Source of the DNA: Burkholderiales bacterium
GTDB taxonomy: Bacteria > Pseudomonadota > Gammaproteobacteria > Burkholderiales > Usitatibacteraceae
Direction of reading: 5' to 3'
NCBI GenBank assembly: GCA_014378085.1
Contig: JACMOJ010000148.1
Location: 1 to 5,070, forward strand
DNA length: 5,070 bases
Shown here: piece after piece, positions 1-5,070 of the stretch
Layout of the letters: every line of letters begins with the position of its first letter
Numbering within the stretch: position 1 is the stretch's first letter
Translations under genes and position numbers: made by a program
The notes under the pieces: generated by a model
Databases searched by the model: none
Told to the model about the DNA's origin: nothing
The model's input: only the letters and a program-made list of their open reading frames with translations

Positions 1-2799
1 AACGGAGACAACGCTCGTTTTGGCTCGATTACCAGCGCCTGGGAACACTTTGGCGAGTGGAAGCGTTTGCATGAAGCCGACGTGGGCAATGTGGCCGCCG
101 CGGTGCTGCTCAATGGCATGCTGGCCAAAGACCGGCTGCTGGATATTGTTGAAAACTTCATCTTATTTGACGCCAGCAAGGCCGGTGACGTACGTAAGGT
201 TATAGCCCGTAACCATCAAATGCTGGGCGTGAACCAAGCGGTGGCCTCGGTGGTGCGACAAGAGGCATTGAAGCGCGAATTTCCCGCTGGGAAACGGCTG
301 ACGCAACGCCACGTTGAGTGGCCAGAAGCTGTGCCGCGTGAGGCGGCCAACGAGGCGCGGTTGGCGTACCCGATGGCAGCCGAACCCGCGCCACCGCACT
401 ATTTGCAAATCGTTGAGCGTGCGCACCCGGAGTTGGGCCGCTTGGGCGTGGTGTGGCACACGCAAGGCAGCGGCAAATCTTATTCCATGGCTTTTTTTAC
501 CGAGAAGGTGCGGCGCACCGTGCCGGGCAATTTCACCTTTGTGCTGATGACCGACCGGGATGATCTGGACAATCAGATTTACAAAACTTTCATTGGTTGT
601 GGCGTGGCCGACGAGCAAACGCCGCGCGCCAGCTCGGGGCGCGAGCTGCAGCGCTTATTGTCAGAAAACCATCGTTATGTATTCAGCCTGATTCACAAAT
701 TTAACCAAGAGGTGACGCCTGACGCGCCGTACAGCGCGCGCGACGACATTATTGTGGTGTCCGACGAGGCGCACCGCACCCAGTCGGGCAGGCTGGCGCG
801 CAACATGCGCATGGCGTTGCCCAATGCGGCGTTCATCGGTTTCACCGGTACGCCGCTGTTCAAAGATGACCAATTAACAAAACGCATTTTTGGCGGCTAT
901 GTGTCGCGCTACGACTTTAAACGCAGCGAACAAGACGGCGCCACGGTCAAACTGGTTTATGAAAACCGGGGCGAAAAACTGGGCTTGGCCAAGTTGGATT
1001 TGAACGACAAAATCGCCGATGCCGTAGATGATGCTGAGCTTGATCCGGACCAAATGGCTTTGCTGGAAAAGTTGCTGGGCAAGGATTACGCGGTCATTAC
1101 TGCGGACGACCGTCTAGAAAAAATCGCCGCTGACTTTGTAGAGCATTGCAGCACCCGCTGGGAGGCGGGCAAGGCCATGATGGTGTGCATTGACAAAGTC
1201 ACCTGTGCCCGCATGATGCAGCTGATCGGCCCCAAGTGGGCAACTAAAGCCAGCGCGGTGCGGGCCGAGGCGCAGGCAAAGCTTGCCGACATTGTTGCTG
1301 TCACCGAGGACGAAACCCGGCAGATTTTGCGTGCGCAGCGTGACCGATTGCTGGCCAAGGCCGCATGGATGGATGAGACGCTCATTGAGCTGATCATCAG
1401 CGAGGCGCAAAACGAGGTGGCCGATTTCAAGCGCTGGGGCGTTGACATCATCCCGCACCGGTTGGTGATGAAACGAGGCTTCGAGACGGCGGACGGCCAG
1501 CGCGTTGATGTGGAAACCGCGTTCAAGAACCCGCAGCACCCGTTTCGAATTGCGGTGGTGTGCGCCATGTGGCTAACCGGCTTTGACGTGGAATGTTTGT
1601 CCACGCTCTACATCGATAAGCCGATGCGGGCGCACACGCTGATGCAGGCGATTGCTCGCGCCAACCGGGTGTACCCAGACAAAGATTTTGGCTTGATTGT
1701 TGACTACAACGGCATGCTGAAAAGCCTGCGCGAAGCGTTGGCGCAATATGCGCTGGGTGACGATGGCGGCGAGGCTGAGATCGTCGCACCCATTGAGGAG
1801 CGCGTGGCGGCGCTGGCTGATGCCATTGCGGTGACCGAAGGGCATTTGCGCGGGCTGGCGTTTGAGGCCAGTGCGTTGCTCGGGGCGAAGGGATTCGCCC
1901 GCATTCAGCTATTGGCTGATGCGGTGGAGGCGGTCTACACCACCGATGAGGCCAAACGCCGCTATGAAATTTTGGCGCGCGTGGTGTTTAGCCGTTTTAA
2001 GGCGCTGCTGGTGGAACCGTCCGCTTTGGTCTACGCCGAGCGACACGACAACATCGAGGTGATCTACAAAAAGCTAAGCGAACGTCGCGACACGGCCGAT
2101 GTGAGCGAGCTGCTCAAAAAATTGCACCGTATCGTCAACCAAGCGATTGTGTCGCAAGGCGCCGGCGGCGATCAGGCCAAGGCGTTAACCGTGGACCTAT
2201 CCAAGATCAACATGGAAACGCTGCGCGACGAGTTTGCCAAAAAGGTAACGCGCAAAGCCACGGTGATTGCAGATATTCGCCAAATCGTCGAAGAAAAGCT
2301 GGCCCAGATGTTGGCGCGCAACCCGTTGCGCATGAACTATGAGCAGAATTACCAAGAAATCATCGCCGCATACAACCAGGACAAAGACCGGGCCACCGTG
2401 GAGGACACGTTTGTCAAACTGATGGATGTGATGAAAGCGCTGGATGTTGAGCAGCTGCGCGCCGTCGAAGAAGGTTTGAGTGAGGCGCAGTTAGCGCTGT
2501 TTGACCTAGTGCAGCGGGCCGATTTGAGCAAGGTGGACCGCGAGCGCATCAAGCAGGCCAGCCGAGACTTGTTGGACGGTGTGCTGGCGGTCATCACGCC
2601 GTTGGACCGTTGGACCGAGAAAGCGCAGACGCAAGCCGAGGTGGAAACTTTTATTCTCGATCACGTCTATCAAACGCTACCGGAGCCGCCCTACACCGCG
2701 GACGACAAAGCGCAAGTGGCGAAGTCGGTGTATCGGCATATTTGGCAGCAAAGTGTGAAGGGCGAGTTGGCCGGCGACGGTCGACACGGGGTGGGCTGA
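1..2799 (+). CDS. hsdR: Type I restriction enzyme R subunit (HsdR), 5'-truncated by window edge
   Basis: HsdR is the ATP-driven DNA translocase and endonuclease subunit of a type I restriction-modification complex, working with HsdM and HsdS on unmethylated DNA. The frame is open from base 1, so the TTG at 67 is not the true start; 932 residues are visible. Counting from base 1, the superfamily 2 helicase motifs are all present: motif I HTQGSGKS (153-160), motif II DEAH (255-258), motif III TGTP (282-285), the LTGFD block (525-529) and motif VI QAIARANR (549-556). The region after about residue 720 is helical and charged, like the usual HsdR C-terminal domain that docks onto the methylase. 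By family knowledge the PD-(D/E)xK nuclease domain lies in the first 200-250 residues, outside the window, so nuclease competence cannot be judged. A proline- and arginine-rich insertion (about 86-143) precedes motif I. No frameshift or internal stop is seen. It ends in TGA at 2797-2799 with no obvious classical terminator directly after. Confidence 0.96.
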   Translation, partial: NGDNARFGSITSAWEHFGEWKRLHEADVGNVAAAVLLNGMLAKDRLLDIVENFILFDASKAGDVRKVIARNHQMLGVNQAVASVVRQEALKREFPAGKRLTQRHVEWPEAVPREAANEARLAYPMAAEPAPPHYLQIVERAHPELGRLGVVWHTQGSGKSYSMAFFTEKVRRTVPGNFTFVLMTDRDDLDNQIYKTFIGCGVADEQTPRASSGRELQRLLSENHRYVFSLIHKFNQEVTPDAPYSARDDIIVVSDEAHRTQSGRLARNMRMALPNAAFIGFTGTPLFKDDQLTKRIFGGYVSRYDFKRSEQDGATVKLVYENRGEKLGLAKLDLNDKIADAVDDAELDPDQMALLEKLLGKDYAVITADDRLEKIAADFVEHCSTRWEAGKAMMVCIDKVTCARMMQLIGPKWATKASAVRAEAQAKLADIVAVTEDETRQILRAQRDRLLAKAAWMDETLIELIISEAQNEVADFKRWGVDIIPHRLVMKRGFETADGQRVDVETAFKNPQHPFRIAVVCAMWLTGFDVECLSTLYIDKPMRAHTLMQAIARANRVYPDKDFGLIVDYNGMLKSLREALAQYALGDDGGEAEIVAPIEERVAALADAIAVTEGHLRGLAFEASALLGAKGFARIQLLADAVEAVYTTDEAKRRYEILARVVFSRFKALLVEPSALVYAERHDNIEVIYKKLSERRDTADVSELLKKLHRIVNQAIVSQGAGGDQAKALTVDLSKINMETLRDEFAKKVTRKATVIADIRQIVEEKLAQMLARNPLRMNYEQNYQEIIAAYNQDKDRATVEDTFVKLMDVMKALDVEQLRAVEEGLSEAQLALFDLVQRADLSKVDRERIKQASRDLLDGVLAVITPLDRWTEKAQTQAEVETFILDHVYQTLPEPPYTADDKAQVAKSVYRHIWQQSVKGELAGDGRHGVG

Positions 2800-2803
2800 G
2801 GCT

Positions 2804-2810
2804 AAGGAGG
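2804..2810 (+). promoter_or_regulatory. Strong Shine-Dalgarno sequence without a convincing gene
   Basis: AAGGAGG is a near-full match to the anti-Shine-Dalgarno end of 16S rRNA. It sits five bases after the hsdR stop codon and three bases before the ATG at 2814. It is the main argument for the small ORF there, or for the remnant of an hsdR-coupled downstream gene that was lost. Confidence 0.4.
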
Positions 2811-2813
2811 CGC

Positions 2814-2969
2814 ATGCTCATCGGTGGCCCTGCACCTTGCTTGTCAACCGCGCGTTATCCACTCGTGGACGGCTGCATGCGTCGCAAGCGCCGCACCCAC
2901 CCACACGTGGATAACGCTTTCCTTTCCTTTCCTTTCCTTTCCTTTACCGATGTATCCCCGTTAGCATGA
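2814..2969 (+). CDS. Possible small ORF after hsdR (51 aa), uncertain
   Basis: An ATG at 2814 lies three bases after a near-perfect Shine-Dalgarno sequence, AAGGAGG (2804-2810), just behind the hsdR stop. The frame runs 51 codons to TGA at 2967-2969. The product would begin MLIGGPAPCLST, contain an arginine-rich patch (MRRKRR, with an internal ATG at 2877) and then read through the TTTCC tandem repeat as FLSFPFLSF. I recognise no family. Against it: the spacing is shorter than usual, the sequence is low complexity, and the inverted repeat and pentamer tract look like non-coding DNA. The frame also extends upstream inside hsdR, where it is only a shadow. If it is translated, any change in pentamer copy number that is not a multiple of three would shift its reading frame. 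Treat it as a candidate only. Confidence 0.2.
   Translation: MLIGGPAPCLSTARYPLVDGCMRRKRRTHPHVDNAFLSFPFLSFTDVSPLA
2852..2917. repeat. Imperfect inverted repeat with DnaA-box-like cores
   Basis: The left arm (2852-2872) and the reverse complement of the right arm (2897-2917) match at 17 of 21 positions, separated by 24 bases. The outer 11 bases, GCGTTATCCAC, are perfectly paired. Each arm contains TTATCCAC, which equals eight of the nine bases of the DnaA box TTATCCACA, and each arm contains a CCAC-NN-GTGG partial palindrome. As RNA it would form a long hairpin followed directly by a pyrimidine-rich tract, so it could end hsdR transcription or fold as part of a non-coding RNA. As DNA it could be a protein-binding site or a small mobile repeat. 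The sequence alone does not choose between these. Confidence 0.7.
2918..2947 (+). repeat. Pentanucleotide tandem repeat (TTTCC)5
   Basis: Five perfect copies of TTTCC run from 2918 to 2942, followed by one degenerate copy TTTAC (2943-2947). The tract begins immediately after the right arm of the inverted repeat and lies about 92 bases before the deaminase start codon. Short tandem repeats of this kind are prone to slipped-strand change in copy number. In a promoter or leader region this can alter spacing and expression. No function is shown here. Confidence 0.9.
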
Positions 2970-2987
2970 TGGTTGTATTTGTAGACC

Positions 2988-3006
2988 CCCGTGTTACCGA
3001 CACGGG
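2988..3006 (+). promoter_or_regulatory. Leader hairpin upstream of the deaminase gene
   Basis: CCCGTGT (2988-2994) pairs perfectly with ACACGGG (3000-3006) around the loop TACCG. The 7-bp GC-rich stem ends 33 bases before the deaminase ATG. It is not followed by a T-run, so it is unlikely to be a simple terminator. It could be a 5' leader structure, part of a regulatory RNA, or an operator half-site pair. Confidence 0.5.
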
Positions 3007-3025
3007 CACTTCATATCACTGCAAC

Positions 3026-3032
3026 GAGTAGG
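3026..3032 (+). promoter_or_regulatory. Weak ribosome binding site for the deaminase
   Basis: GAGTAGG ends seven bases before the ATG at 3040. It is an imperfect Shine-Dalgarno match at good spacing and supports this ATG as the start. The weak site suggests modest translation, which suits a protein that is toxic when unrestrained. Confidence 0.45.
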
Positions 3033-3039
3033 TTTTGAA

Positions 3040-4560
3040 ATGAATTTTCGACAAAGTTCTTCCGATCCGTCCGAATTAGTCATAGGCATAATCGGCCCGA
3101 TCGGGTGCAACAGAAAATTAGTGCTTGACACCATCACAACTCTGGCGAAGCACTACGCATACGAAGCAGAGCATGTGAAGGTGAGCAAGCTTATTGAGGA
3201 CAATGCTGATGTCGCTGTCACCGCTGATGATCAGTATGTCCGCGTCACTAATCTGATAAAGGCGGGCAATGAACTAAGGCGACGAACAGACGACAATTCC
3301 GTACTTGCAAAACTCGCAGCAGGCAAAATTTCCGAGATACGGAGAGGAAAGGAAGGACGCAGAAACATCTACGTTATCGATTCGATTAAGCACCCAGAGG
3401 AGGTCGACGAACTGCGGCATATCTACGGAGCTTCGTTTTATTTGTTTGCGGTTCACTCATCCCAGTTGCAACGTGAACATTTCTTATGGAACGAGTGTCT
3501 GATTCATGACCAAGCTCGTATCGCCGCATTAATTGCGCGCGACAACGAAGAGCGACACGATGATGAGAGACTCGAATACGGACAAAGTACGAGCGACGCA
3601 TTTCATCGCGCGGATTTCTTTCTTACAGAGGATGGAAACAGCAGGAAGGTTTGGAACACCACACAGCGGTTCCTCGATGCGATTTTCGGTGATCCATTTA
3701 GGACGCCTACGTTTAACGAGTACGCCATGTTCATGGCCTACGGTTCTTCGATGCGAAGCGCGGACATGTCACGACAGGTGGGAGCGGTCATAACCCGTGA
3801 TAAAGACATTCTTTCCGTTGGTGCAAATGAATGTCCAAAGCCGTTCGGAGGAACCTACTGGCCGAACTACAACTCTGAAACAGGCGAGATTTCTGACACG
3901 GCTAAGGGTCGGGACTATAAAAGAGGGGTTGACCGAAATGCCAAAGAGACGCAGCTCATGATTGCGTGCTTAGTGGACGGTCTTTCAGACGGACCGCTTC
4001 AAAAACTTAAAAAGAATATTCAAAAATCGGGACTTTCCGACATCACAGAGTTTGGTCGCGTGGTGCACGCAGAAATGGATGCCATTTTGGGTTGCGCCAG
4101 ACGCGGGATAACTTGCGACGATTCAACAATTTTTTGCACCACTTTTCCTTGTCACAATTGCGCGAAACACATTGTGGCGAGCGGGATAGCGAAGGTCGTT
4201 TACATCGAACCTTACCCGAAAAGTAAAGCTTTCGATATGCATGATGACGCAGTGCGTTCGCCCGACGATATCGCGGAGCCAGAGCGCGTACTCTTTGTGC
4301 CTTTCGTTGGAGTAGGTCCCCGGCAATTTGCCGACTTGTTTTCGTTGACGCTTAGTGCCGGGGCTCGCATTCGCCGGAAGGAGAAAGGTTCGATAAATGT
4401 TGTCGCTTGGAAGCGGAGCACTGCGGTACCGCGAGTCAAGTGTTATCCCGTCTCATACCTCGACAACGAAAATGACGCGGCCACGCAGGCTGTGGACAGT
4501 ATCAAGCGCATCGAGCGCGTGAAGATTGACGCGGAAACGTCCCCGGTCAAAGGAGACTGA
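3040..4560 (+). CDS. avcD: Anti-phage dCTP/dCMP deaminase, P-loop kinase-like plus zinc deaminase domains (AvcD/DcdV family)
   Basis: This 506-residue protein has two halves. Residues 1 to about 215 are P-loop nucleotide-kinase-like: a glycine loop after a beta-strand (G16, G19, G22) and the block IDSIKHPEEV (113-122), which is typical of this family. Residues about 222-450 form a cytidine/dCMP deaminase fold: SMRSADMSRQVGAVI (from S237), GANECP (261-266), the zinc and catalytic motif HAE (H343, E345) and PCxxC (P370, C371, C374). H343, C371 and C374 would bind zinc, and E345 would shuttle protons. In this family, dCTP and dCMP are converted to uracil nucleotides in the cytoplasm on infection, starving phage replication; length and domain order fit well. 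A highly charged tail follows. The glycine loop lacks the usual GK[S/T] ending. The gene is less GC-rich than its neighbours and lies next to hsdR, which fits a defence island. A plain phage-type dCMP deaminase is unlikely, as those are much shorter. Confidence 0.88.
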   Translation: MNFRQSSSDPSELVIGIIGPIGCNRKLVLDTITTLAKHYAYEAEHVKVSKLIEDNADVAVTADDQYVRVTNLIKAGNELRRRTDDNSVLAKLAAGKISEIRRGKEGRRNIYVIDSIKHPEEVDELRHIYGASFYLFAVHSSQLQREHFLWNECLIHDQARIAALIARDNEERHDDERLEYGQSTSDAFHRADFFLTEDGNSRKVWNTTQRFLDAIFGDPFRTPTFNEYAMFMAYGSSMRSADMSRQVGAVITRDKDILSVGANECPKPFGGTYWPNYNSETGEISDTAKGRDYKRGVDRNAKETQLMIACLVDGLSDGPLQKLKKNIQKSGLSDITEFGRVVHAEMDAILGCARRGITCDDSTIFCTTFPCHNCAKHIVASGIAKVVYIEPYPKSKAFDMHDDAVRSPDDIAEPERVLFVPFVGVGPRQFADLFSLTLSAGARIRRKEKGSINVVAWKRSTAVPRVKCYPVSYLDNENDAATQAVDSIKRIERVKIDAETSPVKGD

Positions 4561-4619
4561 TGACTTGCCAGTTCTGTGTATCGTCGCAGGCGAGGAGCCA
4601 ACACCTTGTTGGAAGTTGA
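4560..4619 (+). CDS. Possible 19-residue ORF overlapping the deaminase stop
   Basis: The ATG at 4560-4562 shares its A with the deaminase stop codon (TGATG arrangement) and follows AAAGGAG (4549-4555) by four bases. This is the classical layout for translational coupling. The frame runs 19 codons to TGA at 4617-4619, and the intrinsic terminator begins six bases later, so it would lie inside the same transcript. The product begins MTCQFCVSSQ and has one CxxC (C3, C6). I recognise no family. It may be a small partner peptide, the stub of a lost downstream gene, or chance; 19 codons open by chance is common. Confidence 0.22.
   Translation: MTCQFCVSSQARSQHLVGS
4598..4612 (+). repeat. Short perfect hairpin CCAACA-CCT-TGTTGG
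   Basis: Six perfectly paired bases close a three-base loop just ahead of the terminator. It lies within the 19-codon ORF and has no following T-run. It may stabilise the 3' end of the deaminase mRNA or be incidental. Confidence 0.4.
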
Positions 4620-4624
4620 TGTAG

Positions 4625-4653
4625 AAAAAGCTTGCAGAGATGCAGGCTTTTTT
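4625..4653 (+). terminator. Intrinsic terminator of the deaminase transcript, possibly bidirectional
   Basis: AAAAAGCTTGCA (4625-4636) pairs with TGCAGGCTTTTT (4641-4652) with one T-G wobble, around the tetraloop GAGA, which fits the stable GNRA class. Six Ts follow the GC stem (4648-4653), then G and four more Ts. The A-run on the left arm gives a T-run on the other strand, so it could also stop transcription from the right. It cleanly separates the deaminase from the exoribonuclease gene. Confidence 0.9.
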
Positions 4654-4688
4654 GTTTTGGGCGACGCCGAATGACGCCTTGTGGCTTG

Positions 4689-4708
4689 GCGCCCTGCAAA
4701 GCGGGCGC
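4689..4708 (+). promoter_or_regulatory. GC-rich hairpin in the leader of the exoribonuclease gene
   Basis: GCGCCC (4689-4694) pairs with GGGCGC (4703-4708), and an inner GC/GC pair extends the stem around an AAA loop with one bulged T. It ends 20 bases before the ATG at 4729. No convincing -35/-10 pair or Shine-Dalgarno sequence is visible in the 75 bases between the terminator and this start. The hairpin could be a leader structure or an operator. Confidence 0.4.
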
Positions 4709-4728
4709 ATTCGCGATACAGTTCGTGC

Positions 4729-5070
4729 ATGAACACACCAACAGCACATTACCCCAACAACCGCGCGGTCTTGGCGCAGATTGCTAAGCAGGCGATGACT
4801 GATCGCGGGCTTGAGCCTGAGTTTTCTACGGCGGTTGAGCGGGAGATGGGCGCTATTGCCGGCCCCTCGCATGAAACGGGTGGCGGTATTCGCGATCTGA
4901 CTGCGCTGCTTTGGTGTTCGATTGATAACGACGATTCGCGTGATCTTGATCAGCTTTCGGTCTCTGAGTCTTTGCCCGATGGCGCAATTAAGGTGTTAGT
5001 GGCGATTGCCGACGTGGATACATTGGTCAAAAAGGGCACAGCCATTGATGATCACGCGCACAACAACACC
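4729..5070 (+). CDS. RNB-domain (RNase II/R family) 3'-5' exoribonuclease, 3'-truncated by window edge
   Basis: The first 114 residues are visible and the frame is open to the last base. The RNB active-site signature SIDNDDSRDLDQL lies at residues 64-76: D66, D72 and D74 match the acidic residues that hold the catalytic metal ions in RNase II. It is followed by IKVLVAIADV, the usual next strand. The family degrades single-stranded RNA processively from the 3' end in the cytoplasm. The RNB core begins after only about 55 residues, so the N-terminal cold-shock RNA-binding domains of E. coli RNase II and RNase R are absent; this is a short-type RNB protein. The position of the fourth RNase II aspartate is Q75. 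The start is the ATG at 4729, but no Shine-Dalgarno sequence precedes it; an in-frame GTG at 4681 is an alternative. It follows a terminator, so it is a separate unit, probably outside the defence cluster. Confidence 0.9.
   Translation, partial: MNTPTAHYPNNRAVLAQIAKQAMTDRGLEPEFSTAVEREMGAIAGPSHETGGGIRDLTALLWCSIDNDDSRDLDQLSVSESLPDGAIKVLVAIADVDTLVKKGTAIDDHAHNNT

Larger units (their letters stand above)
2800..3039 (+). other. Structured gap upstream of the deaminase; candidate site of an AvcI-type antitoxin RNA
   Basis: This 240-base gap separates hsdR from the deaminase. In the characterised Vibrio AvcD/DcdV system an inhibitory small RNA (AvcI, also DifV) is encoded immediately 5' of the deaminase in the same orientation. 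The gap here is large enough for such an RNA, carries two inverted repeats and lacks a convincing protein gene. I could not find a pair of well-spaced -35/-10 boxes, and AvcI-type RNAs diverge too much in sequence to recognise by eye. The call therefore rests on position, size and structure only. Confidence 0.25.

Noticed and set aside
67..69. TTG at 67 as the hsdR start
   Set aside because: The frame is open to base 1, and the 22 codons before it, including SAWEHFGEWKRL, read as normal HsdR sequence.
1086..1604. Long minus-strand open frames over hsdR (up to 172 codons)
   Set aside because: They lie opposite conserved helicase motifs, have no recognisable domain or ribosome site, and are expected shadows of GC-rich coding DNA.
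2610..2813. Upstream part of a 119-codon frame running out of hsdR
   Set aside because: It overlaps the conserved hsdR C-terminus in another frame and reads as arginine/serine-rich shadow sequence; only the part from 2814 has its own ribosome site.
2852..2917. Integron attC site
   Set aside because: The ends GTTATCC and GGATAAC do not fit the GTTRRRY/RYYYAAC core sites and lie in the reverse order, and no cassette or integrase is visible.
2852..2917. Replication origin based on paired DnaA-box-like cores
   Set aside because: There are only two imperfect boxes, no AT-rich unwinding region and no dnaA, repA or parAB genes nearby.
2918..2947. CRISPR or long direct-repeat array
   Set aside because: The unit is only five bases with no spacers; it is a simple sequence repeat.
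4561..4728. tRNA gene or att site at the island edge
   Set aside because: No cloverleaf can be drawn in this stretch, and I found no direct repeat shared with the gap at 2800-3039.
4453..4872. Minus-strand open frame of 139 codons across the deaminase end and RNB start
   Set aside because: It crosses a strong terminator and overlaps two recognised genes, with low-complexity composition and no known motif.

Overview
The window is 5,070 bases of moderately GC-rich bacterial DNA. It looks like part of an anti-phage defence island beside an ordinary chromosomal gene. Codon use and the style of the proteins suggest a proteobacterium, most likely a beta-proteobacterium; this is an impression, since no rRNA or tRNA gene is present to fix the taxonomy. 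All supported genes are on the + strand.

Bases 1-2799 hold most of hsdR, the motor and restriction subunit of a type I restriction-modification system. It runs off the left edge, so its N-terminal nuclease domain and any hsdM/hsdS partners lie outside the window. Bases 2800-3039 are a structured intergenic region. It contains a Shine-Dalgarno-preceded small ORF of doubtful status, a 21-base imperfect inverted repeat with DnaA-box-like cores, five tandem copies of TTTCC, and a 7-bp hairpin close to the next start codon.

Bases 3040-4560 encode a 506-residue two-domain protein: a P-loop kinase-like half followed by a zinc cytidine/dCMP deaminase half. This is the architecture of the anti-phage dCTP deaminases (AvcD/DcdV family), which destroy the deoxycytidine nucleotide pool during infection. 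In the characterised Vibrio system an inhibitory small RNA (AvcI/DifV) is encoded just upstream of the deaminase, so the structured 240-base gap is the natural place to look for a counterpart. A 19-codon ORF overlaps the deaminase stop codon, and a strong intrinsic terminator at 4625-4653 closes the unit.

From 4729 to the right edge is the first 114 codons of a short-type RNB-domain (RNase II/R family) exoribonuclease, probably a core chromosomal gene. The deaminase is visibly less GC-rich than its neighbours, which fits separate acquisition. The two defence genes act at different stages: HsdR cuts unmodified incoming DNA, and the deaminase starves replication of phage that escapes cutting.
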